A stretch of 34,640 bases of DNA from positions 1 through 34,640 of the forward strand of contig JAFRIG010000074.1 of assembly GCA_017432895.1 (NCBI GenBank). Direction: 5' to 3'. Positions 16,480 through 24,962 of this stretch are shown here, in pieces. The translations under genes and the position numbers were made by a program. Under the pieces are notes generated by a model. That model saw only the letters and a program-made list of their open reading frames with translations, was not told the DNA's origin and made no database searches. The DNA comes from Erysipelotrichaceae bacterium (GTDB lineage Bacteria > Bacillota_I > Bacilli_A > Erysipelotrichales > Erysipelotrichaceae). Every line of letters begins with the position of its first letter. Position 1 is the first letter of the stretch.

Positions 16480-16976
16480 CACTCTTCCCCATAGCTGACG
16501 TCAAGCCGGAAATATTCCGAACGGACGATCGAATAATCGGAATTCTTGAACTGAACAAAGATATAAAGCGTCGTCTCCGGATACTTCGTGATAGCCGAAG
16601 CCACGATGCCCTTGACGAAACCCTCTTCAATATTGGCCTGGTTGGGGACCATATTGTATTCCTTATCTTCAAAGATGCCGACGTTGGCCGCCATCGTATT
16701 GCGGTAATCGACGTTCTTTTCGATCGCCAGCAGTTCGATGTCATACATGGCGATACGCGGATTGTCGATGGTTATGTAGTAACGGTAGCCGTCTTCGATC
16801 TTCGCCATCTCGACGGCAATATCAAAATAATTGGAGGTTTCCTGAAAACTGTCGTGCTCTCCGATCATTTCGATGATAAACATATAACGCTCATCCGGAT
16901 TTGCCATCTGCTTGCCGTCTTCTTCGCAAGCGCACAAGCTCAACAGCAAAAGCAATACCAGCAGTAATTTCTTCAT
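16479..16976 (-). CDS. Lipoprotein of unknown function (165 aa)
   Basis: Signal peptide with a run of leucines ending in the lipobox SLCAC (Cys17), followed by an acidic mature part. No recognised domain; the pattern of alternating strands and Tyr-rich segments suggests a small beta-rich extracellular fold. It sits between tyrS and the flippase. Its ATG comes one base after the tyrS stop (TAA-T-ATG) without a clear ribosome site, implying coupled translation. Being directly upstream of and overlapping a MurJ-type flippase, it could have an envelope role, but nothing in the sequence proves this. Confidence 0.75.
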   Translation of the reverse strand: MKKLLLVLLLLLSLCACEEDGKQMANPDERYMFIIEMIGEHDSFQETSNYFDIAVEMAKIEDGYRYYITIDNPRIAMYDIELLAIEKNVDYRNTMAANVGIFEDKEYNMVPNQANIEEGFVKGIVASAITKYPETTLYIFVQFKNSDYSIVRSEYFRLDVSYGEE

Positions 16977-16977
16977 A

Positions 16978-18201
16978 TTAAAACTCGACAGCGTAGTAGA
17001 ACTTCTTGCCCTTCTTGATGATGGTCAGTTCCTTATTGAAGGCGTTTTCCTTGTTGAGTACGTAATTGAAATCGGTCACCTTTTCACCATTGACCGAGAT
17101 CGAAGAACCCTTGATCAGATCTCTTGCTTCGCGATTGGACTTGCAGGCGCCGACTTTTACCAGGGTCTCGATCAAACCGCTGCCGTCTTCGATTTTGCTT
17201 CTTTCCAGATCCGCCGTGCCCTGTTTGAGCTCTTCATAGGTCAGATCCTTGAGATTGCCCTTGAAGAAAGTCTCGGCGATCTTGACGGCTGAAGCATAAG
17301 CTTCTTCACCATGCAAGAAAGTGATGACTTCTCTGGCCAGAGCCTTGTGAGCTTCACGCAGTTCGGGATGTTCGTTGTTGGAGATCTCAAGTCTTTCGAT
17401 CTCTTCTTTGGGAAGGAAGGTCAAAAACTTCAGGTAGTCGATGACCTTGGCGTCTTCGGAATTGATGAAGAACTGATACATCTCATAGGCCGAAGTCTTG
17501 TTGATATCCAGCCAGATGGCTTTGCCGTTGGTCTTACCGAACTTCTGGCCATCGGACTTGGTAAGCAAAGGCATGGTGAAACCATAGGCTTCCTTGCCCA
17601 GTTTCTTTCTGATCAGTTCGATACCGGCCGTGATATTGCCCCACTGGTCCTGACCGGCCACCTGCATCGTACAGCCTCTTTCCTCATACAGATGCATGAA
17701 ATCATAGGCCTGTAAAAGCATGTAAGAGAACTCGGTATAAGTGATACCTTCATCGAGTCTTCTTCTGACGATATCCTTGTTCAGCATGTAGCCGATGTTG
17801 AAGTACTTGCCCACATCCCTGAGCCAGCTGATGTAGGAGATATCCTTGAGCCAGTCGTGGTTGTTGACGACTTCAAAACCGAAGACCTTTTCGGCCTGCT
17901 GCTTGAGGCAATCGAAATTGTGTTGCACTTCCTCTTCTGTGATCATCGGTCTTTCGGCATCCGGTTTGGGATCGCCGATCAGACCCGTCCCCCCGCCGAC
18001 CAACAGAATCGGATTGTGGCCGGCATCTTTGAGACGTTTGGAGATCAGAAACGATGAAAAGTGTCCGATATGCAAGGAATCGCCGGTCGGGTCGGTGCCG
18101 ATGTAAAAAGTCACACCGCCCTTGTTGAGCAGATCCTTTATTTCCGGAGACGATTCATCCTTGATCAGTCCCCGCCATACTAATTCTTCATAAATTCCCA
18201 T
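16978..18201 (-). CDS. tyrS: Tyrosyl-tRNA synthetase
   Basis: 407-aa class I aminoacyl-tRNA synthetase charging tRNA-Tyr. The HIGH motif appears as HIGH at residues 44-47, and the KMSKS-type signature as KFGKT in the middle of the protein. The tyrosine-binding residues in GQDQWGNI are present. The C-terminus has an S4-like RNA-binding domain (EARDLIKGSSISVNGEKV). It starts seven bases after ccpA, with AAAGGA as ribosome site. No T-box precedes it, unlike many Bacillota tyrS genes, so it probably follows the ccpA operon promoter. Confidence 0.95.
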   Translation of the reverse strand: MGIYEELVWRGLIKDESSPEIKDLLNKGGVTFYIGTDPTGDSLHIGHFSSFLISKRLKDAGHNPILLVGGGTGLIGDPKPDAERPMITEEEVQHNFDCLKQQAEKVFGFEVVNNHDWLKDISYISWLRDVGKYFNIGYMLNKDIVRRRLDEGITYTEFSYMLLQAYDFMHLYEERGCTMQVAGQDQWGNITAGIELIRKKLGKEAYGFTMPLLTKSDGQKFGKTNGKAIWLDINKTSAYEMYQFFINSEDAKVIDYLKFLTFLPKEEIERLEISNNEHPELREAHKALAREVITFLHGEEAYASAVKIAETFFKGNLKDLTYEELKQGTADLERSKIEDGSGLIETLVKVGACKSNREARDLIKGSSISVNGEKVTDFNYVLNKENAFNKELTIIKKGKKFYYAVEF

Positions 18202-18207
18202 ATATGC

Positions 18208-19200
18208 TTATTCCTTTGTGGTATTTTTCGGTGAATACAAGGCGTTGAGCCTCTTTTCTTTTTCTTCGACATTCTCGTCCTTGAGCATCTTGGTCATCAG
18301 TCTCATCGAGATGGCTCCCAGGTCATAGGAAGGAACCACGAACGAGGAGATCTCCGGACGTACCGAAGAAGTGTACTTGCTTTCGTTCATGCAGATCAGA
18401 TCCATTTCTTCCGGGATCTGGATACCGGCACCCTGGCCGGCATTGAGAGCTGCCATGGCTTGCGAATCGCGGTTGGCTACAAAGACCTGATGTTTGTGGG
18501 TCTTGAAATAAGACTTCAGGAACTTGTAGGTCGAACGGTTGTCCTTGGAGACTTCGATGTAGCCCTTGTATTCCTTGCCATACTTGGCGAAAGCCTCTTC
18601 AGCTCCCGTTTTCATCATTTCGGAGACCACATCGTTGCGGTGATCCTGCAGGATCGCGATATCTTCGATGCCCTTTTCAAGATAAGATTCGCATAATTCG
18701 CAGATCGCCTTCCTGTAGTCCACATAGACCGAACAGATGTTGTCGGAAGAGATCTGTGAACACATGACGACCATCGGGATATTGTATTCTTCCAGCAGTT
18801 TGAGCGAATCATCGAGATCCTTGTCGGCATAGATGATGACCCCATCCACCCGCGACTTGATCACATCGTCGATGATCTCCTTGATATCGGTGACTCCTTC
18901 GGTGATGGTATGCAGATAGACCGAATAATCATAGATCTTGGCCACGTCGCAAAGGCCGTTGATGATACGGCCTGAGAAAGAGACCGAAGTCGAAGGAATG
19001 ATCAGGCCGACCGTCGTCGTACGCGACAAAGCCAGACCCTGAGCGATCGCATTAGGCCGATAGCCCAGTTTGTTTATCGCCTCCTCGACTCTTTTCTTGG
19101 TATCTTCTTTGACGACCGTAGAGCCGTTTATGACTCGTGAAACGGTAGCTAAGGAAACGTTTGATTCTTTGGCAACTTCGTAGATCGTTACTTTTTTCAT
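18208..19200 (-). CDS. ccpA: Catabolite control protein A (LacI family)
   Basis: 330-aa regulator. The N-terminal helix-turn-helix and hinge (residues 3-60: VTIYEVAKESNVSLATVSRV, then the GYRPNAIAQGLA hinge helix) match CcpA closely, including the TTTVGLIIPSTS junction. The periplasmic-binding-like core ends with RPEISSFVVPSYDLGAISMR, very similar to the B. subtilis CcpA C-terminal region. CcpA binds cre sites together with seryl-phosphorylated HPr. A matching cre lies in the mglB promoter at 4458-4471. The gene overlaps its upstream neighbour by ATGA. The order DUF948 protein, coiled-coil protein, ccpA recalls ytxG-ytxH-ccpA in Bacillus. Confidence 0.88.
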   Translation of the reverse strand: MKKVTIYEVAKESNVSLATVSRVINGSTVVKEDTKKRVEEAINKLGYRPNAIAQGLALSRTTTVGLIIPSTSVSFSGRIINGLCDVAKIYDYSVYLHTITEGVTDIKEIIDDVIKSRVDGVIIYADKDLDDSLKLLEEYNIPMVVMCSQISSDNICSVYVDYRKAICELCESYLEKGIEDIAILQDHRNDVVSEMMKTGAEEAFAKYGKEYKGYIEVSKDNRSTYKFLKSYFKTHKHQVFVANRDSQAMAALNAGQGAGIQIPEEMDLICMNESKYTSSVRPEISSFVVPSYDLGAISMRLMTKMLKDENVEEKEKRLNALYSPKNTTKE

Positions 19201-19760
19201 TGATCATCACCATCTGGCTTCAGCCAGCCTTTCAGGATCTCCAGCGTCCTTTCCGCCATATCGACCGCTTGGGCCTTGGCCTTCTCGACGCCTTCCTTGA
19301 CCTCTTCTCTGTTCATGAATTCTTCGAATTCACCTCTGGCATCCTCAATGATGGATTCCAGACCTTTTTTAACTTCGCCAAGCGGATCAGCAGGATCCTC
19401 TTGTTTTATTTCTTCTTTTATTTCTTCTTTGATTTCTTCAACCTCTTGAGTTATAGGTTCTTCCGGTTTGCCCTTAAGTTCCCTGATCTTGTTTACGGCG
19501 TTATCATAGAGGTCCCTGGACTTTTCTTTGATCGTTGCGATAGCCTTATTAAGCTCTTCTTCGTTTACGGCCGATTCCGCCATTGAAGTGAGCCTGTCGG
19601 CGACATCCTGGAATACTTTGCTGGCTTTATAGCGGACCGCTTCGACTTTTTCAGCGACGCTTTCATCGCTATCCTGAGCTTCCTTGCCTAAAGCATCGAC
19701 TTTTCCCTTGAGGTCTTCGATTACTTCCTTAATGCTTTCTTCAATATACTTTTCTTCCAC
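19197..19760 (-). CDS. Acidic coiled-coil protein of the YtxH-like position (187 aa)
   Basis: A Lys/Glu-rich, mostly helical protein with no membrane segment. Heptad-like hydrophobic spacing runs through residues 1-100. A short tandem repeat, EIKEEIKEEIKQE, sits near residues 108-120, and a second amphipathic helix fills the C-terminus. The pattern recalls LEA- or apolipoprotein-like amphipathic proteins. It begins with GTG after GGAGGA and ends overlapping ccpA (ATGA). By gene order it occupies the place of ytxH in Bacillus, but I do not see the YtxH membrane segment, so homology is uncertain. Confidence 0.7.
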   Translation of the reverse strand: MEEKYIEESIKEVIEDLKGKVDALGKEAQDSDESVAEKVEAVRYKASKVFQDVADRLTSMAESAVNEEELNKAIATIKEKSRDLYDNAVNKIRELKGKPEEPITQEVEEIKEEIKEEIKQEDPADPLGEVKKGLESIIEDARGEFEEFMNREEVKEGVEKAKAQAVDMAERTLEILKGWLKPDGDDQ

Positions 19761-19762
19761 TT

Positions 19763-20155
19763 TTATCCTCCAATGATATCTTCGGGGCTCGGCTGTTTTA
19801 ATTCATCTGTTTCACTTTCATCATCCTTGATATATGAAAGTACTCTTTCTTTGATATCGCCGGCATTCTTCACGACGAATTCCTTGGCATCCCTGGCCGC
19901 GGACAAAGTAGCGTCATGGGCCTTGTCGACCGTGCCGGATACTTTGACGACCGTATCCAAAGGTGCCTGCACCTTCTCGATCGAACGATCGACCAGATCG
20001 ATCGTGCCATGCGTCATCAGCAGCGTGTCATCGACGCTGGAAAGAACTTTGATCAGTTTTACCAGCAGAATTATTACACAGACCAGGCATACTGCACCCA
20101 GTATCGGCAGCAGATCGTTGCATAGATCTCTAAAAGCAATAATAAAAGCATCCAT
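19763..20155 (-). CDS. DUF948-like single-pass membrane protein (YtxG-like)
   Basis: 130 aa from the Met at 20155, which follows AGGAAGGT; an upstream ATG at 20173 would lie almost at the predicted transcription start and lacks a ribosome site. One membrane helix at about residues 17-37 is followed by a helical cytoplasmic tail with several Val/Asp-rich turns and an acidic end. Topology, length and position before ccpA match the DUF948/YtxG proteins. Function unknown; in Bacillus such genes belong to the general stress response. Confidence 0.75.
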   Translation of the reverse strand: MDAFIIAFRDLCNDLLPILGAVCLVCVIILLVKLIKVLSSVDDTLLMTHGTIDLVDRSIEKVQAPLDTVVKVSGTVDKAHDATLSAARDAKEFVVKNAGDIKERVLSYIKDDESETDELKQPSPEDIIGG

Positions 20156-20177
20156 ATTTTTTACCTTCCTCATATGT

Positions 20178-20206
20178 ATTCTAATAAATTATGAAAATAT
20201 TTTCAA
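20178..20206 (-). promoter_or_regulatory. Promoter of the ytxG-like/ccpA/tyrS operon
   Basis: On the - strand TTGAAA (20201-20206), a 17-nt spacer and TAGAAT (20178-20183). Predicted start near 20171, giving a leader of about 16 nt that holds the AGGAAGG site. This is a normal leadered promoter, in contrast to the leaderless ones. Confidence 0.78.
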
Positions 20207-20231
20207 TAAACTGTATGCCTTTTCAAACAAA

Positions 20232-20254
20232 AAAGGAACTAAATAAGTTCCTTT
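20232..20254 (-). terminator. murC terminator overlapping its stop codon
   Basis: AAAGGAAC (20232-20239) pairs with GTTCCTTT (20247-20254), followed by six U residues on the - strand. The murC stop (20239-20241) lies in the arm and loop. Confidence 0.85.
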
Positions 20255-21537
20255 ACCATTTCCGCGATATTGTAGATATCCTTGCTGGACATGAAGACCA
20301 GACACTCTCCCTTATATTGGGCGAGAATTCTGGCGCCATCCTCATCTTCCGATAGCACATGGCTTTCAGGGATCAGATCCGCCAGATAAGTGATATCGAT
20401 ATCCGTGCCATCCTGTTTGTCGTCGATCGACGTAAAATTCAGCAGGTAGATCTCATCCGCTTTTTCCAAAGCGTTCTTGAAATCTTGCGCAAAATACTTG
20501 ACTCTCGATGCCCGATGGGGCTTGAAGATCGCAATGATCTTGCGATCGGGATAGCGCTTATGAGAAGCTTCGATCGTAACACCCACTTCCGTAGGATGAT
20601 GGGCATAATCATCCACAAAGATCGTATCCTTGTATTCTTCGATGATGTAGCGTCTCTTGGGTCCGACGTAGCTGTTTAAAGCCTCTTCCACCTGATCCTG
20701 ATCAAAGCCCATGTAATGGCTAAGTGCCAGAACACCCAATATATCGATCATGAGATGGTCACCGACAAACGGTACTTCATAATGGTGGATCATTTCACCT
20801 TTATAGTACAGATCAAAACCCGAGCCCTTGGCATCGCTCTTTATATTCTCAAGATAATAGTCGTTGTTTCTGCTCAAACCGAAGGAATAGGCTTTTTTAG
20901 GAAACTGCAGTTTCTGACACCACTCATCATCCCCATAATAGAAGACGGCTTCTTTGACATTGTTGACGAATTCCTGATAGGCATTGAAATAGTCGATCTC
21001 ATCCTTGAAGTAGTCGACATGGTCGATCTCAATATTGGTGATGATGGCATATTCCGGAAAGTAGGAAACAAAGTGACGGCGGAACTCGTCCGACTCCACG
21101 CAGAGATATTCGCTGTCCTTTTCCAAAAAACCTTCCCCATCGCCGATCAGATAGCCGGTTTTGGCAAATTTTGAAAAGACGGTCTTGGCGATGGTGGTCG
21201 TCGTAGTCTTGCCATGGGATCCGCAGATGGAGACGGACTTGTAGCCCTTCATCAGTTCACCTAAGAATTCATGATAGCGGTAGCACTTGCACAGTTTCCT
21301 GGCTCTGATGACTTCCGGGAAGTCTTCCAGGAAGGCGTTACCGATGATGACCGTATATTCAGGCTTGATATTGTCCTCATCAAAAGGAAGGATCTTTATC
21401 CCCCTTTTGACCAGTTCGTCTTCCGTAAAGAAATGCTTATCCAGGTCCGAACCCATGACCTCATTGCCCAGTTCATTAAGCATGATGGCCAAAGAAGCCA
21501 TGCCGGTACCTTTAATGCCGATAAAGTAGTACATCAT
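20239..21537 (-). CDS. murC: UDP-N-acetylmuramate--L-alanine ligase MurC
   Basis: 432-aa Mur ligase adding L-alanine to UDP-MurNAc, the first amino-acid step of peptidoglycan precursor synthesis. It has an N-terminal UDP-binding Rossmann part (GIKGTGM, residues 7-13), the ATP loop GSHGKT (106-111), the ITNIEIDHVDYF segment and the C-terminal DDYAHHPTE and PHRASR motifs. Length is typical. A strong ribosome site (GAGGAGG) lies in the end of the upstream gene, which overlaps it by four nt. Confidence 0.95.
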   Translation of the reverse strand: MMYYFIGIKGTGMASLAIMLNELGNEVMGSDLDKHFFTEDELVKRGIKILPFDEDNIKPEYTVIIGNAFLEDFPEVIRARKLCKCYRYHEFLGELMKGYKSVSICGSHGKTTTTTIAKTVFSKFAKTGYLIGDGEGFLEKDSEYLCVESDEFRRHFVSYFPEYAIITNIEIDHVDYFKDEIDYFNAYQEFVNNVKEAVFYYGDDEWCQKLQFPKKAYSFGLSRNNDYYLENIKSDAKGSGFDLYYKGEMIHHYEVPFVGDHLMIDILGVLALSHYMGFDQDQVEEALNSYVGPKRRYIIEEYKDTIFVDDYAHHPTEVGVTIEASHKRYPDRKIIAIFKPHRASRVKYFAQDFKNALEKADEIYLLNFTSIDDKQDGTDIDITYLADLIPESHVLSEDEDGARILAQYKGECLVFMSSKDIYNIAEMVKELI

Positions 21538-22103
21538 TCCTCCTCATTGAAGGAATCAAACAGCGAGATCTCATCAAGATCGTCGTCGAGATCATCGTAG
21601 GTGTGCTCATCGTAGCCGAAATCTTCATCCAGCAGCCGATGCAGTTCATCCTCATCGGTGTCCTGCAATACCTGATTGATGTCCAGGTTGTCCTTCTCGT
21701 AGTCTTCCCTGCTGCCGTAGCCATAGATCGGTGAAGTGATGATCTCCAGGTGGGAATTGTCAGGCTTGCTGACGAGGGATTCGTTGGTACTGACACTCTG
21801 TCTGAATTCCGGCTTGTTTTCTTTGATGACGCCAAAGATCGGCGAGATCTGCGAAGAAAATTCGTAATCGCCGTAAACCGATTCAGCCTGTTTGGGCTGC
21901 TGTTGCTGCTTCTCGGGTTTCTTTTCGTTGAGGTCGATAAAAGCTGACTTTTCCTGTTTGCGATACAGGATGTCCTTGGCCTTGACGGTATTTTCCTGTT
22001 TCTTGGCCGGTTTGACTTCTACCGGTTTTTCATAGACTTCTTCTTCCTCATCATCCGGTTCAAAAAGGATGTCGATGAATTTCTTTTTTATATCGTTTTT
22101 CAT
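21534..22103 (-). CDS. Acidic, low-complexity protein with two SPI(F/Y)G motifs (189 aa)
   Basis: No catalytic domain. The N-terminus is basic, then acidic and Pro/Lys/Gln-rich; the C-terminus is very rich in Asp and Glu. Two similar short motifs stand out: ISPIFGV (residues 86-92) and TSPIYGYG (123-130). From memory, SPIYG-type motifs occur in the N-terminal linker of SftA, the DNA translocase encoded just before murC in Bacillus, so this may be a stand-alone counterpart or a division-linked adaptor. The upstream AGAGGTGGG site supports the start. It overlaps murC by four nt. Confidence 0.7.
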   Translation of the reverse strand: MKNDIKKKFIDILFEPDDEEEEVYEKPVEVKPAKKQENTVKAKDILYRKQEKSAFIDLNEKKPEKQQQQPKQAESVYGDYEFSSQISPIFGVIKENKPEFRQSVSTNESLVSKPDNSHLEIITSPIYGYGSREDYEKDNLDINQVLQDTDEDELHRLLDEDFGYDEHTYDDLDDDLDEISLFDSFNEEE

Positions 22104-22153
22104 TTCCCACCTCTGTCATTCATAATTCTACAACATTTTATGTCTATTCCACA

Positions 22154-22813
22154 TTACGGATTGTTTCTGTTTTCTTCATCCACCAGAAAATCGTTGACAT
22201 TGCCATTCACCGGCATGATCGTTTCAAACAGATTGACCTGTTTCTTCTCGTAATCGATCTCGTTTTTCAGCGAGTAACCCGCCGCCACATCGTCCTCTCT
22301 GACGATGGTACCCTTGGCCATCAGCAGGATCCGGGAACTCAAGGCGACGATATCATCTCTTGTCGCATACCCGTAGAAAATCAGATCTTTCGACAGGAAA
22401 TATGACAGGTAGTCTTCATCGTATTCATAGACCTTGTAGAGGTACTCGTGATCGAGCCCCTCGTTATCTTTATAGGTACTCTTTCTGGTGTAGATGAGTT
22501 TACTTTCATCGAAGAAGCCTTCATCGGCCAGTATCTCATCGGGATAATAGCGGTCATTGACGATGGCGGAGATATTGACGTCCATGATGAAACGGGAATC
22601 GTTGTAGCTGAAGCAGTTGGAAAGAGGACCCCCTTCCATCTCGTGCAGATCGCTGGGCAGGTAGTAATCCAGATACTGGCTGTAGCTGTTGCGTCTGATC
22701 TTTTCTTCCGCCATATCACTAACAAAAGCGCTGTCCAGCTGGGCATTCAAATCCCCCGCCTGAGCACAGCCAAACAGGCATATACATATTAAAAAGATCA
22801 TGAACCTTTTCAC
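22154..22813 (-). CDS. Lipoprotein of unknown function (219 aa)
   Basis: Signal peptide ending in the lipobox LFGC (Cys16). The mature part is acidic and rich in Tyr and Asp, with no domain I recognise. The start is GTG at 22811-22813: TAGAAT at 22820-22825 lies six bases before it and there is no ribosome site, so a leaderless message is predicted, starting just inside the end of radC. The spacer AAAGAC is identical to that of the gene at 229. Confidence 0.72.
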   Translation of the reverse strand: MKRFMIFLICICLFGCAQAGDLNAQLDSAFVSDMAEEKIRRNSYSQYLDYYLPSDLHEMEGGPLSNCFSYNDSRFIMDVNISAIVNDRYYPDEILADEGFFDESKLIYTRKSTYKDNEGLDHEYLYKVYEYDEDYLSYFLSKDLIFYGYATRDDIVALSSRILLMAKGTIVREDDVAAGYSLKNEIDYEKKQVNLFETIMPVNGNVNDFLVDEENRNNP

Positions 22814-22825
22814 GTCTTTATTCTA
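22814..22825 (-). promoter_or_regulatory. Predicted leaderless -10 box of the 219-aa lipoprotein gene
   Basis: TAGAAT on the - strand at 22820-22825, then AAAGAC and the GTG start. It overlaps the last bases of radC (stop 22818-22820). No clear -35 box. Confidence 0.55.
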
Positions 22826-23480
22826 ACATACAATGATTCTTAAAACTAAAGTAGCTGCTTTTGGAAACGATGATATGATCGATCAGCGGGATCGACATCA
22901 ATCGGCAGGCTCTGGATAGCTTGTCGGTCAGATCGATATCGGCCCCGGAAGGCTCGGAAACATCGCTGGGATGATTGTGGGCTACCAGGATCGAATTGGC
23001 CTTGACCAGCAGTGCTTTGCGCAAGATCTCGTCAATACTGACGTTGGCGCTGTTCTTGTTGCCCTTGTAGAGAACTTCCGATTTGATGATCGCATTTCGG
23101 GCATTGAGATAGATGACGAAAAACTGTTCCTGATCCTCGAAACCCAGATTGAAACGCAGCCATTCCACGACTTTGTCCGGTGAACTTAGCTGCGGTTCGG
23201 CGATCCGATCGACTTTGCTTAGACGCTTGTATATCTCCAAGATCGCCATGATCTCCAAAGCCTTGGCCTTCTTGATCCCCTTGATCGCCGTCAGTTCCTC
23301 GTAAGTCAAAGAAAGCAGATTCTCGAAACCATGCGCCATCGCGATGACTTCTTCAGCCAGTTCAAAAACGTTTTTCTTCCGATAGGCCGATTTCAGGATC
23401 AGCGCCAGCAGTTCATCGTTGCTTAAGGAAGTGATCCCGTATTGCAAGGCCTTTTCTCTAGGCAAAAGTCGCTCACTCAC
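22818..23480 (-). CDS. radC: RadC-family JAB/MPN domain protein
   Basis: 220 aa. A helix-hairpin-helix region (AIKGIKKAKA, residues 65-74) precedes the C-terminal JAMM-type domain with the metal motif AHNHPSD...SGAD (His168, His170, Asp181) and the acid in KSEVLYKG. Family-length. The function is uncertain despite the name; a DNA-associated hydrolase is assumed. The GTG start follows AGGAGGT. It overlaps the upstream lipoprotein gene by eight nt. Confidence 0.9.
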   Translation of the reverse strand: MSERLLPREKALQYGITSLSNDELLALILKSAYRKKNVFELAEEVIAMAHGFENLLSLTYEELTAIKGIKKAKALEIMAILEIYKRLSKVDRIAEPQLSSPDKVVEWLRFNLGFEDQEQFFVIYLNARNAIIKSEVLYKGNKNSANVSIDEILRKALLVKANSILVAHNHPSDVSEPSGADIDLTDKLSRACRLMSIPLIDHIIVSKSSYFSFKNHCMLE

Positions 23481-23820
23481 AATGATACCTCCTTTGACGC
23501 AGATCGTTTATCGTCGCATTCAATGAATAGATGCCGTTTAAAGACAAGGAATAGTTTCTGACCAGCCTGTTTTCTTCCAGATGATACGATTTGTCTAGCT
23601 GCCCTTCAAACTGTCTGAAACGGACTTCGTCAGCCAGCAGATCCTGGGGCAATTCAAAAACTTCGATGACCTCGATCATCCTGATGTCGTCATTGACTGC
23701 ATCTATCTTTAAGGTAAGTGAATCTTTTCCGTCATAACAGCTGCAGGAAACCGTTTTGGCATTGCTGCAGCCGCACAAAAGAACAAGTAATGAAATGATC
23801 AGTTTCTTTTTGATTTCCAT
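23473..23820 (-). CDS. Small lipoprotein (115 aa)
   Basis: The signal peptide ends in LLCGC (Cys18 as lipobox cysteine), followed by a short mature domain with a further CSC pair. No family recognised. It overlaps the VanZ-like gene upstream by 22 nt and radC downstream by eight nt, so translation within this unit is tightly coupled. Confidence 0.72.
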   Translation of the reverse strand: MEIKKKLIISLLVLLCGCSNAKTVSCSCYDGKDSLTLKIDAVNDDIRMIEVIEVFELPQDLLADEVRFRQFEGQLDKSYHLEENRLVRNYSLSLNGIYSLNATINDLRQRRYHCE

Positions 23821-24251
23821 CTGATATACAGATGATAAAGCAAGACCCCGCAGAAGGCACCTGCCGTATCGATTGCCATGTCCTTTAAAGAACAGTAGCG
23901 TCCCGCGACGAAAAGCTGATGTATTTCGTCGGAAACCGCATAGGCACCTGCCGCCAGCAGCGGATATGCAAAAATATCGTTATGAAAGTATTCACGATAA
24001 TTGGCATACATCAAAACGCCCAGGATCATAAACTCCGTGAAATGAGCCAGTTTTCTGATCGGCTGGCCATATAAGGCAAAGAATTGGGAAATGTCCATAT
24101 GACTGCCCGCAAAAAGAAAGGCGTAGACCTTGTAGATCAGTTCCGTGGCCAGGTTGGAAGTGGCTTCCGATTCCAGTTCCGGCTGGCTGGACATGAAGAA
24201 GATCACACCCATCCAGAAGATAAGCAGTGCTGCCTTAAGTATTTTTTTCAC
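23799..24251 (-). CDS. VanZ-like membrane protein (150 aa)
   Basis: Four hydrophobic segments and the VanZ family hallmarks: an early MSSQP, then RKLAHFTEF, then SDEIHQLFVAGR and DTAGAFCG. VanZ itself gives low-level teicoplanin resistance; most chromosomal relatives have unknown roles, and resistance should not be assumed. The GTG start at 24249-24251 has no ribosome site; TATCAT lies six bases upstream (24258-24263), compatible with leaderless initiation. Confidence 0.85.
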   Translation of the reverse strand: MKKILKAALLIFWMGVIFFMSSQPELESEATSNLATELIYKVYAFLFAGSHMDISQFFALYGQPIRKLAHFTEFMILGVLMYANYREYFHNDIFAYPLLAAGAYAVSDEIHQLFVAGRYCSLKDMAIDTAGAFCGVLLYHLYIRWKSKRN

Positions 24252-24266
24252 GTAATAATGATACCA

Positions 24267-24962
24267 CTATTGCAGATAAGGAAATACCTCGCTGTCCTTG
24301 TTTAATACCGCTTTTTGAAAGATATCGTAGCTTCTGGAGCTGCAAAGAACGCTGACACTTCCAAGCATCAGAGCCTTGTTCAGGTAGTTGACATCCTCCC
24401 TGTTCAAGGCGATGGAAACGATCGCGATCCTGGCATCGGTCTCATAAGCTTTGATCGGCTTGCCCTGATTGTCGTATAAACCGATGATGCGGCAGCCTTC
24501 AAAAAGCAGATCGGAAAGACTGTAATCATTTTTCTTAATGCTCAAATAGACATCCACATACATCCCTACACCCAAAGAGCCGGCATTCATCTTGACTTCC
24601 GATGTATAAAGATCGTATGACGCCTCATTCTCTTTTAAATAAGAGACCGCCAGATCGCGGATATCCTCTTCCAATGCACCCTTGTAGATTAGAGAGCCTT
24701 TAGGCAGAGAATAGGAAAGCTTGACATACTTGCCGATGATATCTTCTTTCTCAAGATAGACATCGCCATTGAGATAAGCTTTAGGCACTTCCATCATGAC
24801 CAGGTCTTCTTCACCTAATAAACTTCGCTGATAAAGCTGATGAGAAGCGACCGGCACTTCAATATAAGCTTCCCGATAACGCAGATAGGCACTGAGCGAG
24901 AAAAACAGGCAGATAAAAAACAGAACGACCGGTATCGTAAACAAAAGGATCTTCTTTATCAT
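24267..24962 (-). CDS. SAF-domain (CpaB-like) membrane-anchored protein (231 aa)
   Basis: The start at 24962 follows a strong AGGAGG site; an in-frame extension to 25073 from a TTG has none. One N-terminal membrane helix (about residues 4-26) is followed by an extracytoplasmic SAF-like part with the VPVASHQLYQRSLLGEEDL segment typical of CpaB/RcpC pilus-assembly proteins, then a beta-rich C-terminus. No other pilus gene lies nearby. Could be an envelope protein with a borrowed SAF fold. Confidence 0.72.
   Translation of the reverse strand: MIKKILLFTIPVVLFFICLFFSLSAYLRYREAYIEVPVASHQLYQRSLLGEEDLVMMEVPKAYLNGDVYLEKEDIIGKYVKLSYSLPKGSLIYKGALEEDIRDLAVSYLKENEASYDLYTSEVKMNAGSLGVGMYVDVYLSIKKNDYSLSDLLFEGCRIIGLYDNQGKPIKAYETDARIAIVSIALNREDVNYLNKALMLGSVSVLCSSRSYDIFQKAVLNKDSEVFPYLQ

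Noticed and set aside
16296..16967. 223-codon open frame on the + strand
   Set aside because: It runs antisense through the flippase start and the lipoprotein gene, has no ribosome site and gives no recognisable protein; the - strand genes have lipobox and transporter features.
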